A stretch of DNA of 64,000 nucleotides from Gambelia wislizenii. Its lineage: Eukaryota > Chordata > Lepidosauria > Squamata > Crotaphytidae. The position numbers and the translations under genes are program-made. Positions 29,671 to 41,662 of the stretch are shown here, piece after piece. The stretch is from positions 224,687,501-224,751,500 of the forward strand of contig JAUMIR010000004.1 in the NCBI GenBank assembly GCA_030847615.1, in the 5' to 3' direction. How positions within the stretch are numbered: the first letter of the stretch is position 1; every line of letters begins with the position of its first letter. The notes under the pieces are model-generated. The model ran no database searches and had not been told where the DNA came from. It saw only the letters and a list, made by a program, of their open reading frames with translations.

Positions 29671-31696
29671 ATTTGAAGAATCAATAATTACCTGGTTAAT
29701 ATAACTGAGGAATTTTTTAACACGTGTTGGGGTGTGTGTTCTAGTGAAATACCTCCAATCTTTGGAACAACTTATTGGTGAATTGTGGCATGTATTCCAT
29801 ATCATGATGTCCTTGACTGTCCATGTGGAATTGATGTAACACATTGATGTCTTGTGTGAGCTATTTTATTTGTACACATAATATAAGAAGTAAGCACAGA
29901 ACATCATAGTGTATTGCATTTGTTTATTATATGCATCTTCTGTTCTCCCAGTTGTGGGATTAGTGTTACTTGGGAACTTTAGCTGTGTTTGAGTTTAGTA
30001 GTAGCTCATCAACATCTTGGGGTCACAGATGCCCTAACCCAAGTATATCTTACTCTTCAACTTCAAAGATAATTCAGCAATGCCAATATTTGCTGATTAA
30101 ATATAGCCTATGTAGCAAGTTTTACACATTTCATACCATATAACCAGGAGGCACCTGTCTTCTGATTCCTATTTGTAATAGTTACATCAAGTCACTCTTA
30201 TCTTTTCAAAAGCAAATGATTTTATTATTATTATTATTGCCTTCTTTGGCTTTCATATATCTTGCACTGGAAAAGCCTCCAGCATTTCATTTTAAAACTG
30301 CCAAAGAATGGGGATTTCTTACTGGCCTGCTAATGGGTTTGTCAAGTAAAAGGCAGCAGTGTTCACATTTAAATAACAATAGAAAACAGGAAGAGGAAAA
30401 CCTATCCCAATGTTAGTGCATGTGGACATTAGGATTTGTAAAAGTGTGCTGCTTATGACAGATTTTGATTGCAGAAAATATAGCTGCTGGACTGGATTCA
30501 AATCTCTATTCACCAATTATGCTCATTGGATGCCCTTGCGTCAGTCAGTCTCTCTCTCTCTGTCTCTCTAACCTCTCAGTTTAAACTGGCAACAGAGGCA
30601 AGCAAGACTAAATAAAGTTCCTTAAACAATTTAGAAAAAAGGAGAGATTAACAGATTTTTTTTCCTATTTTTTAAAAAAATCACAAACATTGGGCATTGC
30701 TGGTGGGCAAAGTCCAGTCATTTCACTGTGGCTTATGTGAGAAGGACAATTTATTCAAGCCCAATGTAATAACCTGAAGTAACCTATGTATTGTGCCACA
30801 GATCTCCTTGTGCTTCTGTTGTATCTTGTCTTGGGAACCGGTGTGTTATTGGTTGCTTGAGCTATCCAAGGTGCTGAACCTGTTCTAGAGCTAGAGTAGA
30901 TTCATCACCCTACTGACATCAGAGCCACCAGCCTTCACTAACACACAGGTTTACTAAGTCAGCATAGAGCAGAGGTGCATGGAAATAAATGGTACAATAC
31001 TGCTGTGTGCTTTTCCTGATTGCTGACTGAGCTGGAGTCAGGCTTTGCGCTTTTAGAAACAGAGACCATATCCCTTGCTTCTTTGCTCCAATATGCTTCA
31101 CTAAATTTAACCTAAACTTTGCACACCTAGTATTGGTTCATTCAGTCAGCAATCTCCATCTTGAGTTTAGGGACTGACCTTAGGGCTATAACATCCAGAC
31201 TAATTTTTGTACTTTGCTGATCTCCCCCACACACACACACACACTTTTTAGAGAATCTTGCTTGAGGAGAGTACTGTATAACTGAAAGCATTGCACACTT
31301 TCATGGCTTTTTTGGTTGGTCTCCTAATTAAATGTGTTGCCCAACCATAGGTTTTGAGTGTTTTTCCACCTTGTTGACTGGTACAGCTGCCATTGTCTTT
31401 TAGTGTCTTTGCCAAGCATATTGTTTGTTAACAGCTTAGGGTGACTGCTGATATTTTTCCAAGGTGAGTTATTGGTTGGTAACTACCCTCTTTGCATTAT
31501 ATGGGAAAGCATTCAGGAGATTTTCAGATGGGCTCAATATTCCATGGCAGACATGGAACAGGGTCGAGAAAGGGTCTCCCTTTCGGACGACATCAACCTG
31601 TTCCATCCTGCCCCCATGCTACTCCCAGAATATTCTATTCACAATGAAACATCATGAACAGATCACCCGTTCTGTGTCTGTCATGGAATCAGGGGT
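29671..31696. other. Unannotated AT-rich DNA with simple repeats
   Basis: A (TTA)n run lies at 30222-30238, a short (TC)n at 30548-30570 and a (CA)n run at 31226-31245. No gene is recognised. Frames near 31464-31727 lead into the CR1 relic but have no domain of their own. Confidence 0.45.
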
Positions 31697-33302
31697 GTGG
31701 GAAAAGGGGAAACCCAGCACAGAATAAGCAAAGAGGTAGTACAGGAATACCTTCTTAATCTAAATGAATTTAAATCTCCAGGACCAGATGAACTACATCC
31801 AAGAGTAGTAAAAGAGCTGGCAAATATAATCTCAGAGCCATTGACAATAATCTTTGAGAACTCCTGGAGAACAGGAGAAGTCCCAGCAGACTGGAGGAGG
31901 GCAAACGTTGTCCCCATCTTCAAAAAGGGGGAAAAAGAGGACCCCAACAATTATCGTCCAGTTAGTCTGACATCAATACCAGGGAAGATTCTAGAGCAGA
32001 TCATTAAACAGAGAGTCTGTGAACATTTAGAAGGCAATACCATAATCACAAAACGTCAACATGGGTTTCAGAGAAACAAGTCATGCCAGACTAATCTGAT
32101 CTCTTTTTTTGATAAAGTTACCAGCTTGGTAGATGAAGGGAACGCTGTGGATATCGCATACCTTGATTTCAGTAAGGCCTTTGACAAGGTTCCCCATGAC
32201 ATTCTTGCAAACAAGGTTGTAAAATGTGGGCTAGACAAGTTAACTGTTCAATGGATTTGTAATTGGTTGACCGGCTGAACCCAAAGGGTGCTCAGCAGTG
32301 GGTCTTCTTTGTCCTGGAAAGATGTGACCAGTGGGGTGCCACAGGCTTCTGTCCTGGGCCCTGTGCTATTCAACATCTTTATCAATGACTTGGATGAGGG
32401 AATTAGGGGCATACTTATCAAATTTGCAGATGACACCAAATTAGGAGGAGTAGCTAATACCCTAGAGGACAGGTTCAAAATTCAGAATGACCTGGATAGA
32501 CTGGAGAGCTGGGCCAAAGCTAACAAAATGAAATTCAATACAGAGAAATGTAAAGTACTGCATTTAGGGTGGAAAAATGAAATGCATAGATATAGGATGG
32601 GAGAGACCTGGCTGAACGAGACTACGTGCGAAAGGGATCTAGGAGTCCTAGTAGACCACAAGTTGAACATGAGTCAACAATGTGATGCAGCAGCTAAAAA
32701 GGCCAATGTGATTTTGGGCTGTATCAATAGAAGTATAGTGTCTAGATCAAGGGAAGTAATAGTACCACTCTATTCTGCCTTGGTCAGACCTCACTTAGAA
32801 TACTGTGTCCAGTTCTGGGCACCACAATTCAAAAAGGATATTGACAAATTGGAGTGTGTCCAGAGAAGGGCAACTAAAATGGTGAAAGGTCTGGAAACCA
32901 TGCCTTATGAAGAGAGACTTAGGCAGCTGGGTATGTTTAGCCTGGATAAAAGACAGTTAAGAGGCGATATGATAGCCCTGTTTAAGTATTTGAAGGGATG
33001 TCATGCTGAGGATGGAGCAGGCTTGTTTTCTGCTGCTCCAGAGACTGGAACACGGAGCAATGGATGCAAGCTCCAGGAACAGAGATTCCACCTCAATGTT
33101 AGGAGGAACTTTTTGACAGTAAGAGCTGTTCGGCAGTGGAACACACTCCCTCGGAGCGTGGTGGGGTCTCCTTCCTTGGAGGTCTTTAAACAGAGGCTGG
33201 ATTGCCATCTGTCGGGGATGCTTTGATCGTGATTTCCTGCGTGGCAGGGGGTTGGACTGGATGGCCCTCGTGGTCTCTTCCAACTCTGCAATTCTTATGA
33301 TT
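31697..33302 (+). pseudogene. CR1 LINE: reverse transcriptase relic with 3' end
   Basis: Two same-frame segments (31697-32278 and 32288-33226) together encode most of a CR1 reverse transcriptase. They are split only by TGA at 32276-32278, very likely a CGA arginine codon changed by CpG decay. Visible motifs: SPGPDELHPRV, NYRPVSLTS, the AYLDFSKAFDKV motif, the catalytic FADDTKLGG, and a C-terminal region ending near SGML. The frame closes at a natural stop. The element then ends in the CR1 3' sequence with 'ttatgattctatgattct'. The 5' part (ORF1, endonuclease, early RT) is absent, so it is a 5'-truncated copy. It is the best preserved LINE here. Confidence 0.92.
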
Positions 33303-33644
33303 CTATGATTCTAGGAGCCCTGTTCCTGTTGCAAGATGACAGCCACGGGGGGGGGGGCGTCCATTCCCAGCACTTCCAGGCACGATCGGGACATCCAGGT
33401 AAGTGGCACCCTCTTTTTCCCCCTCCCCGGGTTACTTGTATTTTTTTTCTGTGTGTTTGTGCTTTGTTTTCAGTTTTGACATTTGGTTTTTTTAAAAAAA
33501 AATTGCTGAGAGAGTGTGACTTCAGTTGCTGAGAGAGTGAAATTTCATTTGCCGGTCGTAAACGAAGCGTACAACAGCTGCATTTACAACCAGCCAGCAA
33601 GGGGAGGGGGAGGACATTCCTGCCGCGGAATGAAAGTAAGTGTG
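33303..33644. other. Unannotated GC/T-rich DNA
   Basis: A G-run lies at 33348-33357. A short direct repeat 'gctgagagagtg' occurs twice near 33506-33540. No gene is recognised. Confidence 0.4.
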
Positions 33645-33966
33645 TGAACCTCTTCTGAGTCCTTGTCAGAGATACCTTTGACAGTGGTGAGACTGGAGCT
33701 GCTGCCACACTTCAGAAATAATGCAGCTTGTCACTGCTTTAACTGCCAGGGCTCAGTGCTATAAAACTCTGGGATTTGTAGTTTTGTGAGATATTTAGCC
33801 TTCTCTGTCAGAGAGCTCTGGTGCCACAACAAACTACAGATCCCAAGATTCCATAGGACAGAGCCATGATCGTTAAAGTGGTGTCAAAGTGCATTATTTT
33901 TGCAGTGTGGCAGCAGCCCCAGTCTCACCATTGCCAAAGGTATGTCTGACAAGGAATCAGAAGAGG
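33645..33966. mobile_element. Long near-palindromic miniature transposon, family P relative
   Basis: The outer arms pair over at least 60 bp: cctcttctgagtccttgtcag at 33650-33670 faces its inverse near 33941-33962. The match continues inward through 'ggtgagactgg.gctgctgccacac' and 'aaataatgca', to a centre within 'ctgtcagagagctctggtgcc'. The whole element can fold into one hairpin. The inner part resembles the element nested in the SINE at 51187-51645. Confidence 0.75.
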
Positions 33967-34250
33967 GCATTCTTGGTGGTTGTTTCCAGACTATGGAATT
34001 CCCTCCCACGGAAGTAAGGTTGGCCCCTCTCTGCTTTCTTTCTGCTGCCAGGCAAAGACCTTTCTCTTCAGGCACACCTTCAGCTGTTAGCAAACTGTTG
34101 CAGAAGGTTATTTTAATGGAGTTCCATATGTTTCTTTTCATTGACGTTAATATGTTTTAAAACTGTTTAACTTAGAACTTTTAATGGGTTTTAACTTTTT
34201 AAAAAACTTTTGTATTACATATTGTTTTGCATATTTCCTTTCTTCTATTT
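33967..34250 (+). pseudogene. LINE C-terminal relic (L2/CR1-like)
   Basis: Reading 'actatggaattccctcccacggaag' followed by 'aggttggcccctct', 'gccaggcaaagacctttctcttcaggcacacc' and a T-rich end suggests a 'W-N-S-L-P...F-K-T-F-L-F' LINE C-terminus with a stop and shifts. It then has a typical TTTTAAA-rich 3' UTR. Only weakly supported. Confidence 0.4.
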
Positions 34251-35539
34251 AGTTCATTTTTGTCCTCTCCCCTACAACACATACTTTAAAAAACAAACAC
34301 ACAAGCCTACTTAGTTGCTATATGGCCGATACTTTTAGCAAGAGTTTCTCAGAATGCCCTTTTTCCTTTGCCAGCCCACCTACTCATCATGATTAGTCTT
34401 GTTAGAATTACTCCTCACCCGAGATCCTTCTCAGATATTATTGCAAACTTCAGGGTAACTGATGAAACTAAAATAGCTGTTTCAGTGGGCTTGTAATCTT
34501 GAGTAGAAAATTCATGGTGCCCCTCCCCACCCCTCCTGCCTCCAAACTGTTGGTCCCCCTTAGCACCTTCAAACTGTTTCTGCAAAAATGTTAAAAGCTC
34601 CTTTGTTAACTCGGGGTTTTTCTCACACATTAATCATGGGGATTATTTTTATTTGAAGGATTCCCATACTTGGACAACTGCCTGGATTGCATATTCTACT
34701 GAGTACCTTTGGAAAAGGAGTCTTCCTATCCATTGAAAGAGCATGGGTGAGCTAGGAGCTGAAAGGCCAGTCCAAGACATTTTGGTGCCTGAGGCAAAGG
34801 ACCAGATGGTTCCTCCTTATTTCCACATACAGATTTGGGTAGGCAGGAAAAGGACCAAGATGGCAATGGAGGAGGTTGTTTTGTGTTTAGCTCTGCAGCC
34901 AGGCTTTACATTTATCTTAGTTTTTAGATTATACTCACAGTTATTAATTTGTTTTATGAGTTCTTGTAGTCTTGGTTTTTAGTTCTAGCTGACAGGACAG
35001 GGCAGCATCTTCCACCACACCTGAAGTCAGCATGTAGTTTAGGGACTGCAAGTCAGGGCATAGGGCTTTGTCCTCCAAACAGTGGTGGCTGGTATCTTCC
35101 ATGTCAGTGTCATGGTAAATCCTTTAAGTTTTACTTCATACTTAAAGGAGCTATCCAAAATTCTGAACTGTTTCCCCTAGGTAGGATCAGCACCTGGGAT
35201 AGCTCCCCTTAAAGTCTGGACTTTCCTGCTTACATGGAAGGCACCAGCAACCACTGCCTCCAACACAATGGAGGGCTAAAGAGGTTAGCCCATCAGGCTT
35301 CACCTGAGGCAGCCTAATGGTAGGAGCAGTGCAGCCTTTCCTGTTGTTCAACCCAGGTTGAACCAGAATTTGGAAGTAATCTGTTAAAAATTAGTTCATT
35401 ACCCCAATTCATTAAACTTTTCAACAGGCATTTTAAAATTATTTTAATTGTTGAACACCTGTGTGGTATTTTTCAATAACAATTCACAGTTCTTGTCAAT
35501 TTGATTTATTATTGTCCATTTTTAGTCATTGTAAATGAA
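34251..35539. other. Unannotated DNA with a hAT-type fragment
   Basis: At 34764-34850, 'ggccagtccaagacattttggtgcctgaggc' matches the reverse complement of one end of the element at 49691-50000. A further piece is near 48645-48720. Otherwise nothing is recognised. Confidence 0.45.
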
Positions 35540-35766
35540 AGCCAGCATGGTGTTGTGATTTGAGTGTTGGATTATGTTTCTGGAGACTAGAGTTCAAATC
35601 CCTTCTCAGCCATGGAAAGCTGACCTTGGGAAAGTCACACTCTCTCAACCTCAGAGGAAGACAAAAGCAAACCCCCTCTAAACAAATCTTGCAAAGAAAA
35701 TCCTGTGATAGGTTTGCCTTAGGGTTGCCATAATTTGGAAATGACTTGAAGGTACACAACAACAAA
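35540..35766 (+). repeat. tRNA-derived SINE, near full length
   Basis: The head agccagcatggtgttgtgattt, the B-box region 'agagttcaaatccc', the body 'tgaccttgggaaagtcacac' and the tail 'ttgccataatttggaaatgacttgaaggtacacaacaac' are all present in order. It is the most complete uninterrupted copy here. Box sequences are mutated, so it is unlikely to be transcribed. Confidence 0.85.
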
Positions 35767-36617
35767 TGTTTTTTTTAAATGCAATGTTTTAACAATTTAA
35801 ATAATAAATCTAATTTATTAATTAACATGTTAAACTAATGCTAATCTTTCCCAGTTCTGAGGTGGGCATATCTAAACAATTCTATAGTGTTTTAGACTGT
35901 TAGCACATGCAATTGAATGTTTCTTTTTGATTCCATAATCTTGACCTGTTCCAAATGCTTATGTCTGAACCTATTTCAAAAAATAAAATGATCCTACATA
36001 TAGTGTTGCACCTAGGAAATTCTTGACCCTGGAGTAAATAGTCTTACCTGTTCCTCCATCCATTCTTTTAGATGCTCCCTATGTATTATCTCAAGTTTGA
36101 AGAACACAATTAGCATTTCTCTTCTCTCCCCACCAATTCTGTGTTTTACAAGTACATCCCTGCTGTTTTAGAGCAACCCCACTGTCCATCCCACCATCGC
36201 CCAGAAGAGTGCTGTCACTGGACTCATTTGTTGTTTCCCCCATTACCTGCAAATTTCTGGGTGATCTAGGCTCTGGAGTCCTGATTTCAGCCTGAAGGTC
36301 TAGCCTCTAGTTGCCCCACAGCTTGCATAAACCCTGTTTCTTATTCCAAATTCACCCAGTCCATGTAGACTAAACCCAGGTCAACAAATGGTGTAGTATA
36401 ACAAAACATTTATTCTGGGGGGGAAATATACGTTCCCCTCTCTCCCATAAAAAGATGACAATCTCAAACTTTAAAACTTCCTAAGACAGTGGCCATTACT
36501 TACTTTAGGGTTTAAGTCAAAATTCCTAATTTTTGCCACCCCTGGAGAAAAAATCATGGTTGATATTCTTTATTTTCATTCTGGTAAGGCTTTTTATTAT
36601 TGTAATGTAACACACAT
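35767..36617. other. Unannotated AT-rich DNA
   Basis: I see no gene or recognisable repeat. Confidence 0.4.
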
Positions 36618-36866
36618 TTAGAGCCAGTGTGTTGTAGTGTTTTGAGTGTTGGATTAGAACTCTGGAGAACAGGGCTCGAATCCCTGCTCAATCATAGAAA
36701 CCCACTGGATGACTTGAGGCAAACCACACTCTCTCAGCCTCAGAGCAAGAAACTAGCTCTGGGGCTAGTGCTCCACTGAAAAAACATTGCCAAGAAAACC
36801 TCATTATAGGTTCACCTTAGGGTTGCCATAGGTCAGGGGTGACTTTATGGCACAGAACAACAAACA
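36618..36866 (+). repeat. tRNA-derived SINE, near full length
   Basis: It runs from agagccagtgtgttgtagtg through a well kept B-box region (gggctcgaatccc) to the tail 'aggtcaggggtgactttatggcacagaacaac'. A small insertion of about 20 bp, containing tagctctggggctagtg, sits in the middle. Confidence 0.85.
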
Positions 36867-37244
36867 CACATTTAAATCCCCATTTAAAATTAATGTATTT
36901 ATTGAACTCATCCCACTTCCAATGGAAATTGAATTGAATTGAATTTTTATATATGAATGATTATCTCTTTTCCAGTAACTTTCCCATCTCTGATAAAAGT
37001 GATGGTTCCAAAGCCACCAAGTACATAATTTCAATTAGAATCCCTGTCATTCAGACAAAAGTGTACAGACAGTAAGCACTGTTAGGAAGAAAATAATCAT
37101 CTTTGTTTCACTGTTACTGTACAGGGTATAGCATTTCCTCTGTGTTCAGTGCTACCAGAAATAAAATTCAGTGACATGTAGGGACCCTATGTGAGAAATA
37201 GCTTAAATCAGAAAACAAATATAAGTTTGGCCTAAGATATTCCA
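36867..37244. other. Unannotated DNA
   Basis: A short (TTGAA)n run lies near 36929-36944. Nothing else is recognised. Confidence 0.4.
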
Positions 37245-37400
37245 GTTTGGCCTAAATACCCTAAAGGCAGCAAATCCCATCTGATCTCAGAAGCTAAGTA
37301 AAACTGGCAAAACCACCTCTGAGTATTCCTTGCCTAAGAAAACTATGAAATCCATGGGGTGCCCATAACTGATGACTTGAAGGCACATACACACATATGT
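37245..37400 (+). repeat. 5S-rRNA-derived SINE, degenerate
   Basis: 'cccatctgatctcagaagctaag' matches the internal promoter region of 5S rRNA. The tail 'gagtattccttgcctaagaaaactatgaaatcc' and 'gatgacttgaaggcacat' is shared with the copies at 40845 and 61682. A piece of the 5S part is deleted. Confidence 0.75.
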
Positions 37401-38870
37401 TAAGACTTTCCTAGCTGAGATAAGACAGCTAATGATGACCTTTCCCACACATTACTTATCCCACAAAAACCTCTCCTCCTCTCTGAAAGTCACACGGCGA
37501 TAATAAATTAAATAGCTACTCAGTTCTCCTTACATATACACACACTACAAAGTTGCCATAATTCACACTTCTTGAGTTACTTTTAAAATGTAGCTTTCTT
37601 CCACCCTCATTACCAAAAGAGGGAAGTTGGTAGAATTAACTGCATTACTTGAAACTTCATATTCCAAGCTCTGGATCTCAAACCCGGCTTTCCAATCAGA
37701 AAATGACATTACCAGTCCCCCAACCACAGTGTTCCCCCCCCCGCCGCCCCCATGCTCCAAATGAGGGGATTGACAGACATATTCCTTGTACAGCCCTAAT
37801 TTTGGTGTAGCTTTTATTGTATGAAAGAGCCAGAGAGTATTTTAGCACTTTGTCAGGCAATTAGAGAGAACAAAGAGATTGCATTTTCTGCTAAAGTGTA
37901 AAAACTCTTTCTATTAAAAAGAATCACATGGGAATGACAGTCGTCTCCTACAGGGATATGGTAAGATTTTAATTATAAATTGCCTTGTCTACAGCACAGG
38001 CATGATAGTGCATCAGATCTTCCTTAAACAGTCCCAAGATTGGCTTTAGCAGTTCCTCTCACTTTGAGTGAAAGTTGAGTGAAAGTATTGCTGCTAAATC
38101 AATAAAATAAGAAACAGCTATTTGAAGAGTGCTGTGAAGAGCATCATAAGCTTGGAAGCTGTCATTAGGATTTTGTTTAAATGCTGGAATTAAATAGTAC
38201 CAGTGCATTCCACAACTGCGGTGCGTTCCACAACTACGAAGTGTTCACCTTGACTCACCACAATACAGGGTAAGTGTCAGGATGAAGATCTATTCAGGGT
38301 TTCATCAAAATTATGTTAAGACATCACATCCTGCAGTAGATCCTTCTACAAGAAGCATGAAGCAGGTCCATATTGAATACTAGTCTGTAGCCTTTTCGAA
38401 AGCCACTCAAATAGGCTTAGACAATGTAAGCTTTTTGCATTATACTGGAGCGCTGGACTTAATCTTGTTCAATCCATAGTCAATGCCATTGTGTTTGTGT
38501 TTTGTGCTTTATGGACAATCCACAAACAGAGCTTGGAAATGTTACTTTTGGAAAAGTTATTACAACACACAGAGCCCACTGGCCAACATGGTCAGTACCT
38601 AGCAGATTCTGGCAGTTGTATTCCAAAAAAGTTTTTTTTTTCTCTCCCAAGCTCTGGCCTAAGTCCAAATGTTATTTCCAACTGGGGTAGTCCCAACTGG
38701 AACAGACAATGGATCTACTCTAGTTGATAATAACAACTAGGTTTAGGCCTCAGACTTTATATTATACATGGCATCACCTACGTAAGATTTTCAAACAGCT
38801 CTTTCAGCAAGAGAATCTAATGAAAGTGGCTGTCTTCTTGAAAAAGAAGTTAAAGGCTTAGAAGGGTAAA
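37401..38870. other. Unannotated AT-rich DNA
   Basis: A short duplication 'ttccacaact.cg.agtg' occurs near 38209-38245. No gene is recognised. Confidence 0.4.
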
Positions 38871-38874
38871 TTGG

Positions 38875-39451
38875 GGGTTGTCTAGACAGTGAAAACACTC
38901 CACATGGCATGTGAGGAGAATCCTACCTGTCTTAATGGCATTCTGCATTGTTTCACCATATTGGGAAGGAAGGGGGCCCAAAATGTCAAAAACTCTGCAA
39001 GAAAAGCCTTCGCAGTTTTCCCTGGAGTTTTTTAAAAAAAACTAAGGGAAATGCGCATTCCTGCTCATTGGGACCAGTGATTCGATATGAATTGCTATCC
39101 CATAGGCGAGGAAGTACAAAGCTGGTTAGCTAGGCAAGCATGGGGGTGGGGTTTGCTAAGAAGGCAAGCGCCTGCTGCCGCCATGTTGGATTTTCACCTC
39201 ACCCAGCGATCACTAAGGTGATAAAACAGGGTGGGTTCTTTTGGTTTTGTTTTGCTTTCCTGTTAAATAAAAAAATGCTCTTTTGCATATTGGACATCAT
39301 TTTTTAAAAGTTCGGCAGCAGCAAATTGAGTTAAGTACAAATCCAAGTAAATCACTCATGCTTGCCATCGTTGTTAAGACAAGTCACAGCAGCTGTGAAA
39401 TGCTATTACTGTCGGGCATTCCAGGTTTTTTGGCCTTGTATAGACAAGCCC
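38875..39451. mobile_element. GTCTA-TIR DNA transposon, copy 3 (uninterrupted reference)
   Basis: The 577-bp element starts gggttgtctagac and ends ttgtatagacaagccc, flanked by ttgg at 38871-38874 and 39452-39455. It aligns to both pieces flanking the provirus, which is how that interrupted copy was recognised. It contains gccgccatgttgg at 39177-39189, a good match to the YY1-type binding motif. Confidence 0.8.
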
Positions 39452-39455
39452 TTGG

Positions 39456-40011
39456 TCTCTTCCTTAGCCCTTTCTAAGCTTAAGTGTGCCTTCCTGTATG
39501 CAATTCCCTTGATAATGCAAAAAGTGTAATTGTTTCAGTAAACAAAAGTAATTTTCCCAAGTTCTAGTGGTAACCATGTCACAAAACATAGCTTCTTCTT
39601 TCCTGCCATCGCTCACCTTTACTATATAAATAGGATGCATAATGAATAACGGAGTCCTCCCATACTACTCTGACAATGTTTTTAAGATTTCTATGAGCTT
39701 TATGTGACAGTTGCACTTGATTGTCCATCCACTGAGGGGCAGGAATCCATACCCCCAAACTTCAATTTGTGTATATGTAGTTCTGTTCAAAATCTCAAGA
39801 TTGTCTTTGATTTTTTTTTAAAAAAATCCTTATTTGCAAAAAGAATATGCCCACAACTGTTATATCTTTGAACTTTTAAAATTACAGTTCTGTTATGCCT
39901 GACATGATTTACTCTATAGATTTCTCTTTCAGGCACACAGACTACCATAGCAGTATTTGAAAAATTCTGTATTACTTAGGAATTATTTAAAGTTCTACAA
40001 TCCTAAATATA
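39456..40011. other. Unannotated AT-rich DNA
   Basis: I see no gene or recognisable repeat. Confidence 0.4.
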
Positions 40012-40505
40012 CACTGGACTGACTATGTGATGAATGTTGCTGTCCCTGAGCAAGCAGGGATCACCAGTATTGAGGCCATGATATTGAGAACGCAGCTGCG
40101 CTGGGCAGGGCATGTTTCTAGGATGGAGGACCATCGCCTCCCAAAAATAGTACTCTACGGTGAATTCGCCGTGGGTCAGCGTAAGAGGGGCGCTCCAAAA
40201 AAGCGATACAAGGACTCCCTGAAACAACATCTCAGGCTCGGCCAAATTGATCACCAACAGTGGTCCGCCCTGGCCTCACATCGGGAGGCATGGAGACGCA
40301 CTATCCACAATGCTGCAGCCTTATTTGAGAACTCACGCCGAACAAGTCTTGAAGAGAAACAACAACGCAGAAAGAATCACAACCCAAAAACATCACCCAA
40401 GGAGACCTTCTGCTGTGCTTTTTGCAACCGGACTTGTTTATCTCGGATTGGCCTTTTTAGTCATCAGCGCGCTTGCAGAAAGCGCGGGATGTGTCCTTCC
40501 TGAAT
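40012..40505 (+). pseudogene. Non-LTR retrotransposon C-terminus with CCHC finger
   Basis: A 158-codon open frame from 40027 to a natural stop carries the conserved 'LRWAGHVSRM' and 'RKRGAPKKRYKD' segments typical of the C-terminal end of a LINE polyprotein. It then has a C-X2-C-X12-H-X3-C finger (residues 130-150) with the SRIGLFSH core. The frame is open a few codons further upstream and then stops matching, so this is a 5'-truncated insertion. The clade cannot be named securely. Its intact frame suggests a younger insertion than most LINE pieces here. Confidence 0.75.
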
Positions 40506-40844
40506 CTTCGTTTGTGAAGAAAAGCCAGAGAGAGGGAGAGAGAACTTATACAGCCCCATCTTGTGCAACTCAGAGAAATACCATTCAATTCAATAATGCT
40601 CACAGCCAATCAAATTTCCACAAGACTGTTGCTTTACTTTTAGTTTATAATACTAATTCATTCACAATATGCAGATGGTAATCCCCCCCCCTTCCAATAG
40701 TAATTTATTTTACTCAGGACAGGGTTCAACACTCTCAATGTTTCTTTTAAAGTTCACACTAAATGCTAAAGCAAAATCACACACACACCCAACAAGGAAG
40801 GCACCAGCTGTCAATGTACTAGTACTAGGATGGGACTGGAAATA
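40506..40844. other. Unannotated DNA
   Basis: Short A/C-rich stretches and a C-run near 40683-40691. Nothing else is recognised. Confidence 0.4.
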
Positions 40845-41076
40845 TAGGGTGGGTGGGTGTTCACGCACATGCCTTCAAGTCACTATTGACATGGTGACCC
40901 CCTGAATTTCACAGGGTTTTCTTAGATAAGGAATACTTAGAGATGGCTTTGCCAGGTCCCTACTCTGAAATATAACCTACAATTCATTGGCAGTCTTTCA
41001 TCCAAGTCTTTCATCCTGGCCCTGATTAACTTCCAAGACCAGACAGAATCTGGTGCCTTTAGGGTATTTAGGCCCC
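40845..41076 (-). repeat. 5S-rRNA-derived SINE
   Basis: On the minus strand, 'ccagattctgtctggtcttggaagttaatcagggcc' followed by 'gacttggatgaaagactgcc' parallels the 5S rRNA promoter half. The tail 'ccttatctaagaaaaccctgtgaaattc' follows. This is the most complete 5S-type copy here, but mutated. Confidence 0.8.
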
Positions 41077-41458
41077 TGGAAATAGAGGTGCTTGATTCCC
41101 ACCCACCCCCAGTACATGGAAATAATATGTTCTCTCGAGGCATTCTGTGATCAACTTCTGGCATTCATCTCATTGAAAATAATAGGGTTCCCTATTATCC
41201 ACCAGCGGGGGGATATATCTTGGAACATATTCCCTACAGATACGGAGGTCGACCTGTATCTTTTGTATATGTCCCTGTAAGGTACGAAGAGATCAGCCTC
41301 TATTCTGTTTAGTCTCATCTCAATAATATTGAACAGGTCAGCTTATGTTCTTTGCCATAGGCTACAATGGTTAAGGCTGGTAGGAGCTGCCATTCAGCAA
41401 AATCTGTAGGACTACACCATTTTCACCTCTACCGCTGTACACACTTGTTATTTCTGAT
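41077..41458. other. Unannotated DNA
   Basis: The stretch 41183-41262 (attatccaccagcggggggatat...gatacggaggtcgacctgta) may be a decayed mariner-like miniature element. No firm ends are seen. Confidence 0.35.
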
Positions 41459-41662
41459 TTATGGTTGACCCTAAAGCAAACCTAGCATGGGATTTGGGAT
41501 TTTCATGGAAAGATATATTCAGAGCAGGTTTACTATTGCCTTTCTCTAAGGCTGAGAGAGTGTGCGTTTCCCAAATTCACCCAGTGTATTTCCATGACCA
41601 AGTGAAAGATTGAACCCAGAGTCCTTGTCCTACATGCAAACTACTATACCATGCTGGTTCTC
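41459..41662 (-). repeat. tRNA-derived SINE
   Basis: It reads as a reverse complement: tail 'gatttatggttgaccctaaagcaaacc', then 'ttgcctttctctaaggctgagagagtgtg', and the B-box and A-box regions ending 'ctactataccatgctggttctc'. Confidence 0.8.
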
